Below are positions 1 to 5,401 of a stretch of 5,401 bases of DNA, in pieces. Every line of letters begins with the position of its first letter. Within the stretch, counting starts at the first letter, position 1. The DNA comes from CAZYPH01 sp964649095. GTDB taxonomy: Bacteria; Bdellovibrionota; UBA1018; UBA923. The translations under genes were made by a program, and so were the position numbers. The stretch is from assembly GCA_964649095.1 (NCBI GenBank), contig CAZYPH010000142.1, positions 1 to 5,401 on the forward strand, in the 5' to 3' direction. Under the pieces are notes generated by a model. That model did no database searches. It was not told the origin of the DNA and saw nothing but the letters and a program-made list of their open reading frames with translations.

Positions 1-182
1 CGGGTGCCATTTGTGAGAAGTATGGCGTGTGGAAAGAGAAGTCGATGTACGGAAAGAAATATATGGGTATCGACCGTTCCACGTTCATTATCGATACCAC
101 CCAAAAAGTCACCCATGCCTATCGCAGCGTAAAAGTGCCGAATCATGTTGATGAAGTATTTGAAGCAATCACTAACTTATAA
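1..182 (+). CDS. bcp: Thioredoxin-dependent peroxiredoxin, Bcp/PrxQ type (3' end only)
   Basis: The frame is open from the left edge (first full codon at 3) to a TAA at 180-182, giving 59 C-terminal residues of a protein that is usually about 155 long. The segment reads AICEKYGVWKEKSMYGKKYM followed by GIDRSTFIID, which is the typical second half of the Bcp/PrxQ family: the Cys-x6-Trp region, then the G-I-x-R-x-(S/T)-F strand and a D-(G/T)-x-x-x turn. Members are cytoplasmic peroxidases that reduce H2O2 and alkyl hydroperoxides using thioredoxin. The peroxidatic Cys lies in the missing N-terminal half, so activity cannot be judged here. The visible Cys at residue 4 of the fragment corresponds to a Cys also present in E. 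coli Bcp. The gene is followed after 12 nt by the TerC-family gene on the same strand, which suggests co-transcription. The family call is firm; which Prx subgroup is less so. Confidence 0.9.
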   Translation, partial: GAICEKYGVWKEKSMYGKKYMGIDRSTFIIDTTQKVTHAYRSVKVPNHVDEVFEAITNL

Positions 183-184
183 TC

Positions 185-188
185 AGGA
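185..188 (+). promoter_or_regulatory. Ribosome binding site of the TerC-family gene
   Basis: AGGA lies 6 nt before the ATG at 195, inside the 12-nt gap after the peroxiredoxin stop codon. It supports the chosen start and translation from a shared mRNA. Confidence 0.6.
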
Positions 189-194
189 CGAATT

Positions 195-842
195 ATGCCA
201 CTACCCATTAATGCGGATACTATAGTTGCCCTTTTAACACTAACACTCATGGAAATTATATTAGGAATTGATAATATAATTTTCATCGCAATCATCGTAG
301 CCCGCATGCCAAAGGCCGTGCAAGCCAAGGCTCGTAACTTAGGTTTGGGCCTTGCGCTATTCACAAGAATCGCACTGTTGTTTTCTCTTTCGTGGATCAT
401 GTCACTCAAAGATCCATTTTTCTCGCTGTTCGAACATGAGTTCTCAGGTCGTGATCTCATTCTTTTATTCGGGGGTTTGTTTTTAATTTTCAAAGCAACA
501 TTCGAGATCCATGAAAAACTAGAAAGCGATCACGCGCATCAACCTAATAGCAAAGGCCCCTATAAAGGTTTTGTTGGCACGCTGATTCAGATTGGCTTGT
601 TAGACATTGTATTTTCATTAGATTCCGTCATTACGGCCGTAGGCATGGCAAACCACGTTTCCATTATGATTGTCGCTATGGTTATCGCTGTACTCGTTAT
701 GTTGATGTCGGCGGGCTACATTTCGAATTTTGTCGAAAAACATCCCACCGTTAAAATCCTTGCGCTCTCATTTCTATTACTCATCGGAGTCTCCCTGGTC
801 GCAGAAGGGACCGGAGCCCACCTAGAGAAGGGTTACATTTAG
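195..842 (+). CDS. TerC/YgdQ-family integral membrane protein, C-terminus cut by a suspect TAG next to an assembly gap
   Basis: This is a 215-residue, very hydrophobic protein of the TerC family (YgdQ-like), inner-membrane proteins linked to tellurite resistance or metal-ion handling; the exact substrate is unknown for most members. Membrane segments lie at roughly residues 8-36, 48-70, 86-104, 123-150, 155-176 and 186-204. The family's acidic intramembrane motifs are present: MEIILGIDNIIF (E20, D26) and LLDIVFSLDSVITAVGM (D137, D143). The ATG at 195 has a good AGGA site 6 nt upstream. The oddity is the end. E. coli YgdQ (about 237 residues) continues KGYIYFAM and then a last membrane helix, whereas here KGYI is followed by TAG at 840-842 and then TTT GCG ATG (F-A-M) before the Ns at 852. 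The stop replaces one conserved Tyr, so it is either a sequence error at a contig end or a real nonsense mutation. The family call is secure; the end coordinate is not. Confidence 0.9.
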   Translation: MPLPINADTIVALLTLTLMEIILGIDNIIFIAIIVARMPKAVQAKARNLGLGLALFTRIALLFSLSWIMSLKDPFFSLFEHEFSGRDLILLFGGLFLIFKATFEIHEKLESDHAHQPNSKGPYKGFVGTLIQIGLLDIVFSLDSVITAVGMANHVSIMIVAMVIAVLVMLMSAGYISNFVEKHPTVKILALSFLLLIGVSLVAEGTGAHLEKGYI

Positions 843-851
843 TTTGCGATG

Positions 852-861
852 NNNNNNNNNN
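852..861. other. Assembly gap (10 Ns)
   Basis: Ten Ns mark a join between two contigs. The true distance is not known from the sequence. The gap probably removes the last ~20 codons of the TerC-family gene. The order and orientation of the left and right parts of the window depend on this join. Confidence 0.97.
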
Positions 862-950
862 TTTTTTTTTTTTTTTTTCTCCTTCCCCCCCCCCCCCCCC
901 TCCCGACCCCCCCCCCCCCCCACCCCCCCCCCCCCCCCCCCCCCCCCCGG
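862..950. other. Low-complexity poly-T/poly-C tract, probable sequencing or assembly artefact
   Basis: Directly after the Ns come 17 Ts, a short CT-rich stretch, and then about 65 bases that are nearly all C with isolated T, G and A interruptions, ending at GGGG. Nothing in the surrounding mid-GC genome resembles this. Read on the minus strand it is a poly-G run at a contig end, the pattern left when two-colour Illumina chemistry loses signal; pyrimidine tailing during library preparation is an alternative. It should not be interpreted as biology without resequencing. Confidence 0.85.
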
Positions 951-1079
951 GGCGCGCCCAACTATGTTAAATCAACCAAGCCACCGTCTTATAATTGATT
1001 ATTAGATATTTAGATTAATTAACAACTAAATAATTAAATATTTTCTATTTGTAACCAGAAAATATTTATATGACGCATC
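951..1079. other. AT-rich intergenic region downstream of recN
   Basis: From about 960 the base composition returns to ordinary AT-rich intergenic DNA, with TTAATTAA-like patches around 1015-1037. No open reading frame with a plausible start, no tRNA-like fold and no convincing promoter was seen. The only structured element is the inverted repeat at 1035-1068. The GGCGCGCC palindrome at 951-958 touches the artefact tract and may not be genomic. Confidence 0.6.
1035..1068 (-). terminator. 12-bp inverted repeat after recN, possible weak terminator or mRNA 3' hairpin
   Basis: The arms at 1035-1046 and 1057-1068 (TAAATATTTTCT / AGAAAATATTTA) are perfectly complementary over 12 bp and enclose a 10-nt loop. 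The element begins 11 nt past the recN stop codon, the expected place for a transcript end. The stem has only one G-C pair, and the following bases in the recN direction (ATTATTTAGTTG) are U-rich but not an uninterrupted U run, so it is not a textbook intrinsic terminator. It could instead protect the mRNA 3' end, or act from both sides if the TerC gene really converges on it. Confidence 0.4.
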
Positions 1080-2819
1080 TCAGTTAACGCACGATGCCTG
1101 AAGCATCTCTTTAGCCAGTAGTTTTGCTGAACTGCGTTGTTTTGAGGCAACACCCAACATACGCGCTAACTCTTGTACACGCTCAGATTCATCGGCCAGG
1201 CGTCGTATTTCACTTTGCGTACGATTATCGTGTTCATGTTTTTCGATACTGAAATGTGTCTCTGCAAAAGCGGCAACTTGAGGCAAATGCGTAATACAAA
1301 TCACCTGATTATACTGCGACACCGAACGCAACTTTCTTCCGACGACTGTAGCCGTTTTGCCACCTATGCCTGCATCAATTTCGTCAAATAAATACACGCC
1401 CAAACGCCCCTTATCAGCAATAGTGCGCCGCAACGCCAAAGTAATCCGCGACAACTCTCCGCCGGATGCTACTTTACTTATGGGCCTCAAATCTTCGCCT
1501 TTATTGGCCGAGAACAAATAACTAACGCTATCAATGCCATCAGCGCTCCACCCATCCGTTAACGATGGTAGGACCGACGCATGAGAGACCACAAACTCAG
1601 CACTCGGCATCATTAACTGACGCAACTCGCTATTCACACTCGTTGCAAGCGTCTTAATCACAGCGCGGCGCTTCTTTGACAGTTTCTGAGCTACGTCACA
1701 GTATTTCTCAAATAACAACTTAATCTCGCCCTCGATTTCTTGTAGTCGAGTAGAGGCCTGTGCAGCCTCTGACAACTCCAACTCTAAAGAAGCTCGGTAC
1801 TGTAGTATCTCTTCAACCGAATCACCATACTTACGCTTCATGTCGGCATAACGACCAAGCCGCATCTCAATTTCATGCAACTGCGACGGAACGCTTTCAA
1901 GATCGTCATTAAAAGAGTTGCTGAGTTCATCAAGCGAATATATCGCCTCTTCTATATATAGCTTTGCCTGTTGAATCGGCGTTAAAATCTTTTCGAAAGA
2001 TTTCTCAACGGGCAGCAACTTCAGAAGTTTATTTTCAATTTTTTTTAATATTGCCAGTAGGTTCGAGTGCCCATCATGCTCAGAGTTCAAATTAGCCTGC
2101 GCATAAGCTAAACCATCTATAATCTGGCTTAAATTCATCAAACGACGTCGCTCGAGTTGCAATTTGTCCTCTTCGCCTACGGCTAATTGAAAATTATCAA
2201 TCTCACTTATTTGAAAGTTTATAAAATCGGTAGCTCTGTCATTGTGCACTCCGTATGAGCTCTTTTTATGGGGCCCTTCAAGCTCACGACGTCGTTCTTC
2301 TAATGCACGATGCTGATGAACTAAATCTGATAGACTCCGTCGCATTTCTAAAAGACCGCCATAACGATCAATAAGATCCAGCTGATAGTTCGACTTCACT
2401 AGGCTCTGGTTCTCGTGCTGTGAACACAGATCAACCAAATTCTCTGATACTGCGGCCAATTGCTGTAACGTAGCCAATTCACCATTGATGTAAATTTTGT
2501 TACGCCCTGATCGATGCACAATGCGCTTGATTAACAAAAGATCATCTGATGGTGGAAAGCCGAGAGTCTCTAACATCGCTAACGCCGGCACGACACCGTC
2601 GTCGAATGCAAATCGAAACTGAGCCTCAACGACAGCTTCATCACAGCCAGCACGAATAACTCCGGTGTCTGCACGATTGCCAAGTATAAGTCCAACCGCC
2701 TCGAGCAGAATAGACTTACCAGCCCCCGTTTCACCGGTAATTACGTTTAGTCCTTTTGAAAACTCTAATTCAACAAACGTGATGATAGCGAAATTGCGAA
2801 CGCGTAGGAGTTCTAACAT
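1080..2819 (-). CDS. recN: DNA repair protein RecN (SMC-like ATPase)
   Basis: RecN is a cytoplasmic SMC-like ATPase that acts with RecA in double-strand-break repair. The 579-residue product is slightly longer than E. coli RecN (553) and has the full architecture. It opens with the family-typical MLELLRVRNFAII and has a Walker A GETGAGKS (residues 29-36, K35). A Q-loop-like CSQHENQSL follows at 132-140. A long charged coiled-coil arm spans about 160-390, broken near the middle. The ABC signature ASGGELSR is at 451-458, Walker B VYLFDEIDAGIGG at 475-487 with catalytic E480, and the H-loop ITHLPQVAAFAE at 509-520. All ATPase residues are intact. The ATG at 2819 is 11 nt after the nadK stop. The Shine-Dalgarno is weak (GAGAG about 15 nt upstream), so coupling to nadK translation is likely. 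I see no LexA-like operator in front of it, unlike E. coli recN, an SOS gene with its own promoter. Confidence 0.97.
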   Translation of the reverse strand: MLELLRVRNFAIITFVELEFSKGLNVITGETGAGKSILLEAVGLILGNRADTGVIRAGCDEAVVEAQFRFAFDDGVVPALAMLETLGFPPSDDLLLIKRIVHRSGRNKIYINGELATLQQLAAVSENLVDLCSQHENQSLVKSNYQLDLIDRYGGLLEMRRSLSDLVHQHRALEERRRELEGPHKKSSYGVHNDRATDFINFQISEIDNFQLAVGEEDKLQLERRRLMNLSQIIDGLAYAQANLNSEHDGHSNLLAILKKIENKLLKLLPVEKSFEKILTPIQQAKLYIEEAIYSLDELSNSFNDDLESVPSQLHEIEMRLGRYADMKRKYGDSVEEILQYRASLELELSEAAQASTRLQEIEGEIKLLFEKYCDVAQKLSKKRRAVIKTLATSVNSELRQLMMPSAEFVVSHASVLPSLTDGWSADGIDSVSYLFSANKGEDLRPISKVASGGELSRITLALRRTIADKGRLGVYLFDEIDAGIGGKTATVVGRKLRSVSQYNQVICITHLPQVAAFAETHFSIEKHEHDNRTQSEIRRLADESERVQELARMLGVASKQRSSAKLLAKEMLQASCVN

Positions 2820-2830
2820 AAAGACATTTA

Positions 2831-3730
2831 CTACTCTCTAGAACCAAACTTCAGCTTTTCTCTCAGGATAGAAAAATAGTTTCGTGACGACGTCCCCAGA
2901 ATATGAAGTTTTTGTTTCTGACACCTAGTTACTTCAACGCGGTCATCATTCTCAAGAACAAAACTCGACTGGCCATCGAGCGTCAAAATCACAGTACCAG
3001 CACGAAAACGAGGATAAATATCGATAGTCGCCCTATCAGAAACAATAAGCGGTCTTAATGTCAGGGAGTGTGGACAAATCGGAGCAATTTCAAAAGCGGG
3101 CACATCAGGGTGCACAATCGGCCCCCCTACCGCCAAACCATAAGCCGTTGAACCTGTCGGTGTAGACACTAATACACCATCTGCTTTGAATTCACTTATC
3201 AGTACTCGATCGAGCTCCACACGCAAATCAAATATGCGTGCGATGGCGCCTCGACTAACCACAATATCGTTTAACACAATAGCCTCTAAGTGAACTTGAT
3301 CACCACGATACACGCGGCAACGCATCACCGTTCGTTTCGATGTCGTTATCTTTCGACTACCCGAAACTACATCGTCAAGAACGCTTAAAATTTCGGTTTT
3401 TTTTACTTCGGTTAGAAACCCGAGCTGCCCCATATTAACACCCAATATGGGCACTATAGTTTTACTCGGCTGCTTACAACTATCGTTATAGGCCGCAAGC
3501 ATTCTGGCTGCCGCCAAAAACGTACCGTCGCCACCCAGTACGATAATAAATTTAAGACTACCAACTAACTTACTGCGTAATTTTACGGGCGATTCCACTT
3601 CCGAACCGGTGTCTAAATTAATACAATTTAGTTTATGTTTTTGCTTCAGGTATCGCTTAACTATACCGGCTATTTTTTTGGCTTCGGGTACAGAATGTTT
3701 AACGACAATTCCAATTTGATTTCGGCCCAT
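2831..3730 (-). CDS. nadK: NAD kinase
   Basis: The enzyme phosphorylates NAD+ to NADP+ in the cytoplasm, using ATP or polyphosphate. At 299 residues it matches the family (E. coli 292). Visible motifs in order: the N-terminal strand IGIVVKH (6-12); GGDGTFLAAARM (66-77) with catalytic D68; NMGQLGFLTE (99-108); LNDIVVSR (153-160), where E. coli has NE; DGVLVSTPTGSTAY (184-197), the NAD-binding signature; PICPHSLTLRP (217-227); LDGQ (251-254); and a C-terminal FSILREKLKFG tail. The Asp in place of Glu in the LN(E/D) segment is a natural variant that I associate with deltaproteobacterial-type enzymes, not a defect. The ATG at 3730 lies 9 nt after the upstream stop, with no clear Shine-Dalgarno sequence, so translational coupling is likely. 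It sits directly before recN, a gene order seen in many bacteria. Confidence 0.96.
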   Translation of the reverse strand: MGRNQIGIVVKHSVPEAKKIAGIVKRYLKQKHKLNCINLDTGSEVESPVKLRSKLVGSLKFIIVLGGDGTFLAAARMLAAYNDSCKQPSKTIVPILGVNMGQLGFLTEVKKTEILSVLDDVVSGSRKITTSKRTVMRCRVYRGDQVHLEAIVLNDIVVSRGAIARIFDLRVELDRVLISEFKADGVLVSTPTGSTAYGLAVGGPIVHPDVPAFEIAPICPHSLTLRPLIVSDRATIDIYPRFRAGTVILTLDGQSSFVLENDDRVEVTRCQKQKLHILGTSSRNYFSILREKLKFGSRE

Positions 3731-3739
3731 ATAGCGAAC

Positions 3740-4342
3740 TTAAGCCGATCTAAAATTCTTGAGAAGCGGAAATACATCCGTCTTCCATTCTTCTAAATTA
3801 CCAATCAGATCCTGTTTTAGAATTTGCGCTAAATAAATATAATTTCCCTGACGTTTATATTCCAAGATATCACCCATAATACTGACAAGCCCAGCCTCTG
3901 TCAGAGCCATTCTGGGGTGCAAACCCACTCTCATGGCTAGCTTGACACCACTAATCGTCTGAACAAATAGATCTAATCCATCAATAGCCTTCACCAGAAG
4001 TGCTTCACCTTGACGCAAATTATTTATCTCAAATGCCATCGCACTTGAATGCAACGTGTCTTGAAGTTTTGTAAGATAGAGCTCCAACGTATTTAAAGTC
4101 TCTGTAGCTAAGTCAGTTGGATTCGCTACCTCAAACTCAATATCACCCAAACTTTCCACAGCCACCTGACTCAACTTTTGTTCTTCTTCTTCGGTAATCT
4201 CTCGACCATCAATGAGAACTCGCGAGATCACTCGATGTTTAGACTCGAGCGATCGATTAACGGTAGTAATGAGTTCACCAAAACCCTGGGCCACATGCTC
4301 TAACTCTTGAGTGTCTCCACCTACTCGTATTACCTTTTTCAT
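3740..4342 (-). CDS. Conserved-looking hypothetical protein, ~200 residues, partner of the upstream glycosyltransferase-like gene
   Basis: I do not recognise a named family. From the ATG at 4342 the product has 200 residues (MKKVIRVGGDTQELEHV...). Visible layout: an N-terminal helix, then a short strand-turn-strand segment RVLIDGREITEEEEQKL, an acidic stretch ending DIEFEVANPTDL, and a mainly helical rest (about residues 80-200) containing NNLRQGEALLVKAIDGLDLF and LEYKRQGNYIYLAQILKQDL. There is no signal peptide, membrane segment or Cys, so it is probably cytoplasmic. An in-frame ATG 12 nt upstream (4354, adding MENI) lies 2 nt after the preceding stop, but the ATG at 4342 has GGAG exactly 6 nt before it and is preferred. 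The strand-turn-strand plus helices loosely recalls small proteins found beside flagellin glycosylation genes in other bacteria; this is an impression, not an assignment. Tight packing with the GT9-like gene suggests a shared role. Confidence 0.8.
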   Translation of the reverse strand: MKKVIRVGGDTQELEHVAQGFGELITTVNRSLESKHRVISRVLIDGREITEEEEQKLSQVAVESLGDIEFEVANPTDLATETLNTLELYLTKLQDTLHSSAMAFEINNLRQGEALLVKAIDGLDLFVQTISGVKLAMRVGLHPRMALTEAGLVSIMGDILEYKRQGNYIYLAQILKQDLIGNLEEWKTDVFPLLKNFRSA

Positions 4343-4348
4343 AATGTT

Positions 4349-4352
4349 CTCC
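4349..4352 (-). promoter_or_regulatory. Ribosome binding site deciding the start of the hypothetical gene
   Basis: On the minus strand GGAG is followed by the 6-nt spacer AACATT and then the ATG at 4342. The upstream candidate ATG (4354) has only an AAGGGG about 10 nt away, inside the end of the preceding gene. Spacing and match both favour the downstream start. Confidence 0.55.
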
Positions 4353-4356
4353 ATGA

Positions 4357-5401
4357 TTAGTGTGCCCCTTTTGTAGCGATGTGTGGCGTTGTCTGGTCGT
4401 GATCTGAATTGATTGGTGTGGTTTGATTTTTCATCTGCTCCAACATGCTAGAAAGCAGTTGGTTAAAGATCTGAATGTTCTCTTTCAGTATGCGATAGCT
4501 CGTCTCAGTAACCTCGACCATTTGAGACAAACTGCCGCTAGCAACCGGACTTACCTCACGCACCACTTTGTTTTGCGCGACAAGAGGTTTAATAAGTTCC
4601 ATTTGGTCTGCCGTATTGATGAGAATTTTTTCCAACTCGTTGAGTTTATCAAACCAGACCTTCATGTCTTTGATGGGCTTGTTGGCCTGAATCGCGTCTA
4701 AAATTCGACCACAGTAGAAAAGGCCGTACTCCGCCAGCCTATCTATTGCCGTAAGTGCTCTAAAATGTTTTGCGAATTCATCAGCAGAATGGGTCTGCTT
4801 AGCATCCTTCAACGTAGGAGGACTGATGTCTTCATTACGGCCAGCACATCTAAACTCAGCTAGTAAGTAGTAAGACTTCTCAAAAAAGTCGCGCACCTCT
4901 TCGGCATTGTAATTTACGGCCTCTAAGATCTGTCGCAGAGAGCCGTCAGAGGTTTTAATCAATTTAGTCCTAGAAATAGCCAAGGTACGAATATCTTTGA
5001 ATCGGCCTTCACCATAAATAATTACTGTTGATAGCTCTTTTGGTAATGTTGCCCTTGTTGCCGAGTCGTGGATCTGTAATACGTAATGACCATTGCCGTA
5101 TGGACCGGTCTCTTGTGGTCGTGCACCACCGACACTCATTAGAAGAACGGGAACATTAATAAGACTGGCAAGATGCACGACAGCCGTGTCAGGAGTAAAA
5201 ACAAATTTACATCGCGCAACGAGATCTTCCATTCGATCAAAACTAGTACTGCCTGCTACATTCGAAAAACGCTCAGTCGAAACTCCAGCGGTCGTAACAA
5301 TGCTATCGATAAGTGCCTGTTCGGCTTGTGAACCAAACAATAGAAACTGTTGTGTACTGCCCTGCTGCACACACTCGATTTCGATTGCTTTGAGAGTTTC
5401 G
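4357..5401 (-). CDS. GT9 (heptosyltransferase-like) glycosyltransferase with long helical C-terminal extension, N-terminus outside window
   Basis: The frame is open from the right edge to a TAA at 4357-4359, giving 347 visible residues. The GTG at 5370 is in frame, but ETLKAIEIEC reads on upstream of it, so it is internal and the gene begins outside the window. Visible residues 20-112 resemble the C-terminal Rossmann half of glycosyltransferase family 9 (ADP-heptose:LPS heptosyltransferase fold): FLLFGSQAE, then a strand-helix region with VAGSTSFDRMEDLVARC, then FTPDTAVVHLASLINVPVLL, the family's donor-binding D-(S/T)-x3-H-L-A motif, then GARPQETGPYGNG. The GT9 fold should end near residue 160. 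The remaining ~185 residues are helical and charged, include FFEKSYYLLAEFRC and a coiled-coil-like WFDKLNELEKIL, and end in a polar Thr/His-rich tail. This extension is not typical of LPS heptosyltransferases. The acceptor is unknown; protein (for example flagellin) or LPS are both possible. Confidence 0.8.
   Translation of the reverse strand, partial: ETLKAIEIECVQQGSTQQFLLFGSQAEQALIDSIVTTAGVSTERFSNVAGSTSFDRMEDLVARCKFVFTPDTAVVHLASLINVPVLLMSVGGARPQETGPYGNGHYVLQIHDSATRATLPKELSTVIIYGEGRFKDIRTLAISRTKLIKTSDGSLRQILEAVNYNAEEVRDFFEKSYYLLAEFRCAGRNEDISPPTLKDAKQTHSADEFAKHFRALTAIDRLAEYGLFYCGRILDAIQANKPIKDMKVWFDKLNELEKILINTADQMELIKPLVAQNKVVREVSPVASGSLSQMVEVTETSYRILKENIQIFNQLLSSMLEQMKNQTTPINSDHDQTTPHIATKGAH

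Noticed and set aside
153..158. ND instead of NE in the NAD kinase active-site segment (residue numbers) considered as a catalytic defect
   Set aside because: Asp at this position occurs in natural NAD kinases as far as I recall, and every other motif is intact.
143..493. 116-residue minus-strand open frame opposite the TerC-family gene
   Set aside because: It lies antisense to the clearly conserved bcp and TerC coding sequence, has no recognisable domain, and its composition is that of a shadow frame.
862..950. Homopolymer C/T tract considered as a phase-variation tract, G-quadruplex or polypurine/polypyrimidine element
   Set aside because: It directly abuts Ns, is far longer than usual contingency tracts and is impure in an error-like manner; artefact is the simpler reading.
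1173..1391. 72-residue plus-strand open frame inside recN
   Set aside because: It is antisense to the conserved ATPase C-terminal part of recN, with no supporting start signal or family resemblance.
4423..4701. 92-residue plus-strand open frame inside the glycosyltransferase-like gene
   Set aside because: It is antisense to the C-terminal extension; the minus-strand frame is continuous with the GT9 domain and is the credible one.

Overview
The window looks like chromosomal DNA of a Gram-negative bacterium of moderate GC content. A heptosyltransferase-like (GT9) glycosyltransferase, a PrxQ/Bcp peroxiredoxin, a TerC/YgdQ-type membrane protein and a nadK-recN pair are all consistent with Proteobacteria in the broad sense. 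The NAD kinase has the 'LNDIVVSRGAIARI' form of its active-site segment and a 'LREKLKFGSRE'-type tail. These remind me more of deltaproteobacterial or Bdellovibrio-like enzymes than of enterobacterial ones. That placement is a low-confidence inference.

Left part (1-851, plus strand): the last 59 codons of a Bcp/PrxQ peroxiredoxin, then 12 nt later a TerC-family integral membrane protein, probably one transcription unit. The TerC reading frame meets a TAG exactly where the family has a Tyr in its GYIYFAM C-terminal motif. The sequence after the TAG still reads F-A-M before it runs into a 10-N assembly gap. The stop is therefore suspect and the true C-terminus (about 20 residues) is probably lost in the gap.

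Middle (852-1079): 10 Ns, then about 90 bases of poly-T and poly-C that look like sequencing or assembly artefact, then about 120 bases of AT-rich intergenic DNA. The latter carries a perfect 12-bp inverted repeat just past the end of recN. Because of the gap, the physical link between the left and right parts should be treated as provisional.

Right part (1080-5401, minus strand, read right to left): four closely packed genes with gaps of 14, 9 and 10 nt (only 2 nt at the first junction if the upstream ATG is used). They are a 5'-truncated GT9-like glycosyltransferase with a long helical C-terminal extension, an unrecognised ~200-residue protein, NAD kinase (nadK) and the DNA-repair SMC-like ATPase recN. 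nadK-recN is a widespread gene pair. The GT9-fusion plus small-protein pair upstream of it is the least understood part of the window. No tRNA, rRNA, CRISPR array, insertion sequence or phage element was seen.
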